11,962 bases of DNA from an uncultured Pirellulaceae bacterium (GTDB taxonomy: Bacteria; Planctomycetota; Planctomycetia; Pirellulales; Pirellulaceae), in assembly GCA_947258905.1 (NCBI GenBank), contig CAMYKF010000738.1, positions 1 through 11,962 on the forward strand. The letters are read 5' to 3'. How positions within the stretch are numbered: position 1 is the stretch's first letter; every line of letters starts with the position of its first letter. Under the pieces are notes generated by a model that saw only the letters and a list, made by a program, of their open reading frames with translations, searched no databases and had not been told where the DNA came from. Below are positions 1 to 5,725 of the stretch, piece by piece. Position numbers and translations under genes: made by a program.

Positions 1-1725
1 GTTTACCCGCAACTCAATCTGGGTACGTTACCCAAAGATCAGAAGTATCGATTCAACTGGAATGGCCCGCTGACCGCGCAGGTGCAGGACCCCCGCGTAC
101 TGTATCACGGCGGCAATATCCTGTTTCGCAGTGACGATGAAGGCCACAGCTGGACGAAGATCAGTAGCGACCTGACTCGCAACGATCCGGAAAAGCACGG
201 CGCGGGCAGCGAACCATTTACCAACGAAGCGGCCGGTGGCGAAGTCTACAACACGATCAGCTACATCGCCGCATCACCACACGCGGCCGGCACGATCTGG
301 GTCGGAACCGACGACGGCCTGGTCCACCGCACCGACGATGAAGGTCAAACGTGGAACGAAGTCACACCGCAGGGTCTGGAAGAATCACTGATCAACGCCA
401 TTGATCTTTCACCCCACGATCCGCAAACCGCCTTTATCGCCGTCACGCGATACAAGTTCAATGAACTGCGACCGATGGCATACAAGACTGTTGATAACGG
501 AAAGTCATGGGCGCCGATTGTGCACGGGATTGCCGATGGACATTTCGTTCGCGTCGTCCGACAGGATCCGGTGAACCCGCGAATTCTGTATGCGGGTACC
601 GAAGGCGGACTGTACATCAGTTTCGATCAGGGTGCGAATTGGAAACCATTCCAACGGAACTTGCCGCGTTGCCCGATCACGGATCTGACGTTTCAGGACA
701 ACGACTTGATCCTGGCTACGTCAGGGCGGGCTTTCTGGATCCTCGACGATCTGGGATCACTTCAGCAATCCTGCGGTGAACTGGACACTGAATCGCTGCA
801 CATCTTCCAGCCCAAACCGGCATACAAGTTCACATCAGCCACGTCAGCATCCGCTTCGCCATTTGCTGGCCAGAATCCTGCGCCGGGCGTAATCCTTGAC
901 TATCAGCTGCCGTCGAACTGGACGGACAAAATGAAACTTACGCTGGAAGTCCTCCGCGGCGACGGCACCGTGTTGCGTACGATCGACAGCACCGACAAGT
1001 CGAAAGACAAAACATGGACGGGCGGACCGGGCAGGGAACCAGTGCTGCCCGCCAGGGCCGGCATGAACCGATTTCACTGGGACCTGCGTACCGATCCGAT
1101 TCCGGGCGTACCCAATATCTTTGTCATGGGTAGCCACAATGGATCACGAGTCGTCCCGGGCGAGTACACGTTGCGATTGTCTACTGATCAGGAAGGCATC
1201 GGACCGGAAGAAACAACCACCAGGGTATTAGCCGATCCGCGAATTAAAGCCGACGATGCCGACTACGTTGCCCAGCAGGCAGCGCTGGATCGCATCGGTG
1301 CCCTGGCCACGGAAGTCCATCAATCGGTCAACCAGTTTCGACAGGTGAAACGGCAGCTGTCCAGCCGCATCGGATTGCTCCGCGACATGGAGGGTCATGA
1401 CGCACTGGTCGAGTTGGGGCAAGCGGCCTTGCAACGCATCAAGCAATGGGAAGGCGGTTTGGTTCAATCGAAACAGGAAACGTTTCAGGACGTGATCAAT
1501 TTCCGCAACCAGCTGAATGCCGAGTTGGTTTATCTTGGCGGACAACTGGATACCAACGAGCCTCGTCCTACTGAGGCATCATTGCAACGACTCGACGAGT
1601 TGGCCGGTCACTGGCAGGAGGCCGCCGGAGAACTCAAGGCGCTCATCGATGGCCCGATCCGTGAATTCAACGCGGCGTACAAGGCCAGCGACCTGCCGGC
1701 TTTGATCATTCCCGATCAACGTTAG
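1..1725 (+). CDS. Sortilin/VPS10-like Asp-box (BNR) protein, 5' partial
   Basis: The frame is open from the first base, so the true start lies upstream; 574 codons are visible. A GTG at 82 would be an internal start and is rejected because codons before it already carry the family-like string RFNWNGPL. Asp-box motifs (S/T-x-D-x-G-x-x-W) occur at codons 44-51, 111-118, 163-170 and 207-214, the blade turns of a beta-propeller. The string LILATSGRAFWILDDL near codons 236-251 resembles the usual end of the propeller. After it come a fibronectin-like beta region (about codons 290-400, with RFHWDLRTDP) and a Q/L-rich, probably coiled-coil tail. Members of this family are usually about 1000 residues or more and exported, so roughly half is present. 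They are often labelled glycosyl hydrolase, but no catalytic residues can be assigned here and the substrate is unknown. The short hairpin at 1755-1770 follows the stop. Confidence 0.85.
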   Translation, partial: VYPQLNLGTLPKDQKYRFNWNGPLTAQVQDPRVLYHGGNILFRSDDEGHSWTKISSDLTRNDPEKHGAGSEPFTNEAAGGEVYNTISYIAASPHAAGTIWVGTDDGLVHRTDDEGQTWNEVTPQGLEESLINAIDLSPHDPQTAFIAVTRYKFNELRPMAYKTVDNGKSWAPIVHGIADGHFVRVVRQDPVNPRILYAGTEGGLYISFDQGANWKPFQRNLPRCPITDLTFQDNDLILATSGRAFWILDDLGSLQQSCGELDTESLHIFQPKPAYKFTSATSASASPFAGQNPAPGVILDYQLPSNWTDKMKLTLEVLRGDGTVLRTIDSTDKSKDKTWTGGPGREPVLPARAGMNRFHWDLRTDPIPGVPNIFVMGSHNGSRVVPGEYTLRLSTDQEGIGPEETTTRVLADPRIKADDADYVAQQAALDRIGALATEVHQSVNQFRQVKRQLSSRIGLLRDMEGHDALVELGQAALQRIKQWEGGLVQSKQETFQDVINFRNQLNAELVYLGGQLDTNEPRPTEASLQRLDELAGHWQEAAGELKALIDGPIREFNAAYKASDLPALIIPDQR

Positions 1726-1754
1726 TCGGATTCCTTCATGGATGACCGGTGCCA

Positions 1755-1770
1755 CTCGGGTTCGCCCGAG
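1755..1770 (+). terminator. Stem-loop with TTCG loop after the Asp-box gene
   Basis: CTCGGG-TTCG-CCCGAG is a perfect 6-bp GC-rich stem with a TTCG tetraloop, 29 bases after the stop codon of the upstream gene. No T-tract follows, so it is not a classical intrinsic terminator. It could stabilise the 3' end or work together with the second hairpin at 1824-1869. Confidence 0.4.
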
Positions 1771-1823
1771 GGTGTCCGGGAATTACGTAGCCCGATTTGC
1801 AAAATTCGCTGCAGCAAAAAAGA

Positions 1824-1869
1824 CTGCGCCCGAAGTGTTGCCACTCCGGCTACATTCGCGCAGCATTTT
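1824..1869 (+). terminator. Probable intrinsic terminator or leader hairpin
   Basis: CTGCG-cc-CGAA at 1824-1834 pairs with TTCG-CGCAG at 1855-1863, leaving a two-base bulge. An inner GTTGCC/GGCTAC pairing with one mismatch extends the stem. TTTT follows at 1866-1869, and an A-run (1816-1821) precedes it. This fits a terminator for the Asp-box gene. An attenuator in the leader of the kinase gene is possible but less supported. Confidence 0.45.
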
Positions 1870-2159
1870 CTCGCGTTTAAGTTTTCGAACACACTGGGTT
1901 AATGACATTCCTTTTGGGAAATACCGTTGCCGGACAGCGTCCGACATCGTGCTGGCAGATTTGGGAAGACCGCGGCACACGACTTGCACGGTTTGGTCAA
2001 GTTTCGCAAGGGCCGGTGTCTGACATCCGACAACAAGCGGAACCGGCACAACATCGTATGTGCATGTGCGAAAGGGCACGGATGAAGGATCGCGGTAACT
2101 GTCCGGCAGACAAGTTTGCATGGACTCGCCCCGGGCAATCAACATCCGACAGCTGGACG

Positions 2160-3293
2160 ATGTCCGACAACCAGACCAACGAGAGCCATCAAATCAACAG
2201 CGCCGATCGATTGTCGCAGCAAATTCTTGATTCCCTGACCGCGGAAGTGGCGGTACTGGATCAGGATGGAACGATCGTTGCGGTCAACAAGGCGTGGCAA
2301 AAATTTGCAGTTGCCAACGGGGGTTCGGAGGAAACCACCGGTGTCGGTGTGAATTACCTGGACGTTTGCGGTCGCGCCAGTGGTGAGGACGCACTGGCTG
2401 GACAACTGGTGCGTCAGGGAATCGAAGACGTACTGAACGGTGCCGACGAAGTCTTCAAATTTGAGTATCCCTGCCATTCCGATGATCGCCGGCGGTGGTT
2501 CCTGCTATACGTTTCCCGTCTGGACAAGTCAGACTCGTTTGTGGTGACGACGCATCTGCCCATTACCGAGCGCAAACTGACCGAACAGCGTCTGGTTGTG
2601 GCGGAACGGCTGGGGGCAATCGGCCAGGCCATGCAAGGGCTCAGTCATGAAGGGCGCAACGCCCTGCAGCGTGCGCAGGCCCACATGGCCTTGTTGCGTT
2701 TTCATGTGGAGGACAATCCCGAGGCACTTGAGTTGATCGGGAAAATCGAGAAGGCTCAGGAGAAGTTGCTCGATTTATATGAGGACGTCAAGAGTTACGC
2801 AAAGCCCATCTCGCTGCACTGCCAATCATGCCGGATCGACAAACTGGCAGAAAAGGAATGGACGAAGTTCCAGTTGGCGAGCCGGCCGGCGCAATTCTCG
2901 TTTGTCAACAACTCGACTGATCCGACATGCAAGGTCGACGCAGAAACCGTTGCCCGGGTCTTGCAGGAGGTCTTCAAAAACGCTGTGGCCGCCTGCCCTG
3001 ACGCCCCGCAGATTGAGCTGGCCTGTAATGATGATGTGTTGAACGGACACGCGGCGGTCACTTTGGTTGTGAGCGATAACGGGAGCGGCGTTCCGACAGA
3101 GGAGCGAGAGCAAGCCTTTCAGCTATTTTCCACGATCGGAACACATGGCACCGGACTTGGCCTGGCCTGGTGCAAACGCATCATTGCGGCACACTTTGGA
3201 CGCATTCAGTTCGAGACCCCGCGACTGGGTGGCGCATCAATCTCGATCACGCTGCCCAGACAACGGTCGATTCCCCGTGTGGTTAACGACTGA
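2160..3293 (+). CDS. Orphan PAS-domain sensor histidine kinase (cytoplasmic)
   Basis: A 377-residue protein with a PAS-like sensor (about 20-140: VAVLDQDGTIVAVNKAW, then the linker PITERKLTEQRL) followed by a histidine kinase core. The H-box is GLSHEGRNALQ with His163 as the likely phosphoacceptor. The HATPase_c domain has an N-box (VFKNAVAACPD, Asn274), a G1 box (DNGSG, 306-310) and a G2 box (GTGLGLA, 330-336). There are no membrane segments or signal peptide, so it should sense an intracellular cue or take input from a partner. No response regulator is encoded nearby, hence orphan. The start at 2160 (MSDNQTNES) is chosen because the PAS domain begins soon after and the upstream extension to 1902 has implausible composition; 2082 (ATG, weak AAAGG) is an alternative. 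There is no clear Shine-Dalgarno at 2160. The ligand and target are unknown. The next gene starts 110 bases downstream. Confidence 0.85.
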   Translation: MSDNQTNESHQINSADRLSQQILDSLTAEVAVLDQDGTIVAVNKAWQKFAVANGGSEETTGVGVNYLDVCGRASGEDALAGQLVRQGIEDVLNGADEVFKFEYPCHSDDRRRWFLLYVSRLDKSDSFVVTTHLPITERKLTEQRLVVAERLGAIGQAMQGLSHEGRNALQRAQAHMALLRFHVEDNPEALELIGKIEKAQEKLLDLYEDVKSYAKPISLHCQSCRIDKLAEKEWTKFQLASRPAQFSFVNNSTDPTCKVDAETVARVLQEVFKNAVAACPDAPQIELACNDDVLNGHAAVTLVVSDNGSGVPTEEREQAFQLFSTIGTHGTGLGLAWCKRIIAAHFGRIQFETPRLGGASISITLPRQRSIPRVVND

Positions 3294-3389
3294 TGCTTCC
3301 GACCGGGATTCGTTTACCAGCTCATGCCTGATACGATCGGGAACCAGCGGCGTGTAACGATTTGGCAAAAAATCTTTCAGCTTCACCGC

Positions 3390-3395
3390 AAGGAG
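3390..3395 (+). promoter_or_regulatory. Shine-Dalgarno deciding the TTG start of ppk2
   Basis: AAGGAG ends 8 bases before the TTG at 3404. This favours 3404 over the in-frame TTG at 3362, which has no such site. It is the clearest ribosome binding site in a window where most genes lack one. Confidence 0.6.
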
Positions 3396-3403
3396 ACAAC
3401 GCC

Positions 3404-4128
3404 TTGACCAAAAACAAAGACATCCGGCACAAGGAAAAACACGACAAACCGGCCGTGTCGGGGGAGGGTGGCGACATCCGAGCCAAACCCCGGAAGATCA
3501 AGAATTCGGTATACGAGCGCGAATTGTCGCGACTGCAGATTGAACTAGTCAAGTTGCAGGCGTGGATCAAGCATGAAGGGCTGCGGGTTGTGGTGCTGTT
3601 TGAGGGCCGCGACGCCGCAGGCAAGGGCGGCACAATCAAGCGTATCACTCAAGTTATGAATGCGCGGATTTGTCGCGTTGTTGCACTGCCGCGACCGACT
3701 GAGAGGGAAACGACTTGCTGGTATTTTCAGCGTTATGTCGCCCACTTGCCGGCAGCCGGCGAACTGGTCCTGTTCGATCGCAGCTGGTACAACCGCGCCG
3801 GGGTCGAACATGTAATGGGATTTTGCAGCGACCGACGCGCAGCTGGAAACTCAGTCCGATGGACATCGAATCCCGCGCACGCTGGGTTGAATATTCCATG
3901 GCCAAAGACACCATGTTCATGCATACCGACATCGCTGAGGCGCCCTGGTACGTCGTCAATGGCGACAACAAAAAGCGTGCTCGCCTGAACGTGATCACCC
4001 ACCTGTTGAGTATGATCCCTTACCAGGACCTGACGCCGAAACCTCCGGAACTCAAGCCCCGGCCGGAACCAGGTAACTATCTTCGAACACCTATCGATCA
4101 ACAGACTTTCATCAAGGAAGTGTGGTAG
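3404..4128 (+). pseudogene. ppk2: Polyphosphate kinase 2 (PPK2), internal deletion and frameshift
   Basis: PPK2 enzymes transfer phosphate between polyphosphate and nucleotides in the cytoplasm. The 5' part reads from TTG 3404 and shows the Walker A loop GRDAAGKGG (residues 68-76, Lys74), the string WYFQRYVAHLPAAGE, and the Walker B region LVLFDRSWYNRAG (Asp125), ending in MGFCSD at 3832. From there this frame gives unrelated sequence to a stop at 3986-3988. The conserved C-terminal half resumes in another frame at about 3838 with RSWKLSPMDIESRARW, then DIAEAPWYVV and LLSMIPYQDLTP, ending at TAG 4126-4128. In intact PPK2 about 40-45 residues, including a KYWFS-type strand, lie between these blocks. 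They are missing here and the net loss is 3n+1 bases. Both flanks are otherwise well conserved, so the lesion is recent or an assembly error. As read, no functional kinase can be made. The N-terminal 30 residues are a lysine-rich extension. Confidence 0.85.
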
Positions 4129-4129
4129 C

Positions 4130-4179
4130 CTGCGTCGAGTCGGCCCCCGGAGAATGTCCGGGAGTCGATGCAGCTTTTT
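4130..4179 (+). terminator. Strong intrinsic terminator at the convergent junction
   Basis: CTGCGTCGA (4130-4138) pairs with TCGATGCAG (4165-4173), with one G-U wobble. An inner CCCGG (4146-4150) pairs with CCGGG (4158-4162) around the loop AGAATGT. TTTTT (4175-4179) follows directly. It begins 2 bases after the ppk2 stop. The minus-strand gene ends inside it: its TAA is read from the complement of 4178-4180. In the minus direction the hairpin lacks a T-tract, so it should act mainly on the plus strand. Confidence 0.8.
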
Positions 4180-5662
4180 ATGGGTCGGGGATCTCGTTCA
4201 GCGTGTAATACGCGTCGACGTGCAACAGGCTTTCACTAGTTGCCGATCGCATGTCGGGCAGATGGAATTCATGCACGTGACCCTGCACACGGCCGGCAAC
4301 TCCCAGCTTCACCATCAGCCCATCATCGGAAACGGTTGCTTGCTCCACGACAGGCGTGGTCTGGTCGACTTCCGGGCTACCGTATCCCTGCCGGTAAATG
4401 TGAGTGAAGGTTGTCAGTTGATAGACGCCGGGATCGGCAGCGATCTGCCGGTCGACGGGACGGGTAAAGGCAATTTCAAATCCCTCGGCGGAAGCCCTGA
4501 TTTCCCTGATTTCAAAAGGCGTCAATCCGGTCCAGTCCAGTCGTTGAATGGCGTAGGCCCGCGGCCCGCGGACCGGCCAGCCGCGGTTGGTTCCGCCGGC
4601 GACCAGGTTGCCATCAGGTGTAAGCTGCACCGCCAGTAAACCGGTGTCGAAGCCTTCGCGAAACGGATAGCAGGCACCCTGCCAGACTCCGTTGACCTGT
4701 TCCGTTGTCGCTCTCATCACCACACCCAGGCTGAAGTCACCGATGAACATTTGGTTTTCAAACGGACCAAACTTGCCGCCTGTCCGATCGACGGTGAAAC
4801 CGGAAATCGACCGCCCCATTTTCTTGTAGGGGAACACGACAGCATAAGGCACGAGCTCCTTGATGCGTTGTCGCTCGATCTCAAGACGCGAAGGGGAATT
4901 GGGCTCGATGGGTGGCGGTCCCATTCCCGGGGCGAGGTCATACCAGTTAAAGCTGATAGGATGCCCCATAAACCCTCCCGGCTGAAGCACCTTTAGCGAG
5001 CACGAGCCGTTCCATGGCCCCTGGCTTTCGGCATAGAACATTACGCCATGTTCGTTAGGCCCGATGCCGCAGGGGCTGCGAATTCCGCTGCAAACAGGAA
5101 TGGTTTCTCCGTCGGGGGTAATCTTCAAACACCATCCGCGAAACGGAACTTTGGAGTTATAGGATTCAGAAAGGCACAGCGCCACCCAGATGTTTCCTTC
5201 CTCGTCAGGTTTCGATCCGAACGAGAATTCGTGGTAATTCCGAAAGCCCCAGGCATCGCTCAGCGTATCAAACCGGTCCGCCCGGCTATCGCCGTCGACA
5301 TCCGTAATGCGGGTGACTTCGGTTTGCTGCGTGACGAGGAACGAGCCTTCACGCCAGGCCATGCCAAAGATCTCGTCCAGGCCACCGGCATACTTGTGAA
5401 ATACCGGCTGTGGATGCTCGTCGAACACACCATCGACAAGGAAGATATCACCGCGGCGTGTCGCGATCGCCAGTTGTTGCTGGTCCGGCATGACTTCAAA
5501 GCTGCCGGCTTCAACGGCCAGTTCTTGTGGCAGTGGAACATCCACCATACGGTAATATTTTTCCTCCGCTTCACCCGTTCCCCAATATTCGCCCAGCGGC
5601 TCTTGCTGGGGCAGGCAAACCAGCGGGATGCAGAAGATGGATTGAATCAAGGTTGTAATCAT
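4178..5662 (-). CDS. Exported dehydrogenase-like beta-propeller (PVC membrane-bound dehydrogenase type)
   Basis: A 494-residue protein. The N-terminus MITTLIQSIFCIPLVCLP is short and hydrophobic, probably a signal peptide or anchor. The body resembles the PQQ/sorbosone-dehydrogenase-like propellers common in planctomycetes and verrucomicrobia. A Ca-binding-like loop DVDGDSRADRFD lies at 121-132, followed by WGFRNYHEFSFG (His144) and CSGIRSPCGIGPNEHG (Arg195). The latter two sit where soluble glucose dehydrogenases carry active-site His and Arg, an inference from motif order only. The string GTNRGWPVRGPRAYAIQRLDW-like (split here as GTNRGWPVRGP then RAYAIQRLDW) precedes a beta-sandwich-like C-terminal domain (TPFEIREIRA, then YRQGYGSPEVD). 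There is no CxxCH, so it carries no heme of its own. It lies 63 bases downstream of the hexaheme cytochrome gene, its likely electron acceptor; in other PVC bacteria similar domains are fused in one polypeptide. The substrate and the presence of PQQ are unproven. No clear Shine-Dalgarno. Confidence 0.75.
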   Translation of the reverse strand: MITTLIQSIFCIPLVCLPQQEPLGEYWGTGEAEEKYYRMVDVPLPQELAVEAGSFEVMPDQQQLAIATRRGDIFLVDGVFDEHPQPVFHKYAGGLDEIFGMAWREGSFLVTQQTEVTRITDVDGDSRADRFDTLSDAWGFRNYHEFSFGSKPDEEGNIWVALCLSESYNSKVPFRGWCLKITPDGETIPVCSGIRSPCGIGPNEHGVMFYAESQGPWNGSCSLKVLQPGGFMGHPISFNWYDLAPGMGPPPIEPNSPSRLEIERQRIKELVPYAVVFPYKKMGRSISGFTVDRTGGKFGPFENQMFIGDFSLGVVMRATTEQVNGVWQGACYPFREGFDTGLLAVQLTPDGNLVAGGTNRGWPVRGPRAYAIQRLDWTGLTPFEIREIRASAEGFEIAFTRPVDRQIAADPGVYQLTTFTHIYRQGYGSPEVDQTTPVVEQATVSDDGLMVKLGVAGRVQGHVHEFHLPDMRSATSESLLHVDAYYTLNEIPDP

Positions 5663-5725
5663 GCGAGTTCTTTAATGGGCAGTGCGCGGCTCAAAGGCGA
5701 AAGCTATGACGCGATTCGCCCGGTT

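Larger units (their letters stand above)
1726..2159. other. 434-base intergenic leader before the histidine kinase
   Basis: No convincing gene is seen here. Open frames exist on both strands, but their translations are rich in Trp, Cys and Arg and match no family I recognise. The stretch holds the two hairpins described separately and three copies of the heptamer TCCGACA (1940-1946, 2026-2032, 2145-2151), with a fourth at 2163-2169 just inside the kinase gene. The kinase frame stays open back to 1902, so the gene could start further upstream; an ATG at 2082 has a weak AAAGG before it. No confident -35/-10 promoter pair was found. Confidence 0.5.

Noticed and set aside
82..84. GTG as the start of the first Asp-box gene
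   Set aside because: The same frame is open to base 1 and those 27 codons already contain family-typical sequence, so the gene is truncated by the window edge.
1742..2145. Small open frames on both strands in the leader before the kinase
   Set aside because: No ribosome binding site, no recognisable motif, and a composition rich in Cys, Arg and Trp; treated as non-coding.
3838..4128. Programmed frameshift in ppk2
   Set aside because: No slippery heptamer is visible at 3825-3840, and a frameshift alone would not explain the 40-45 missing family residues.
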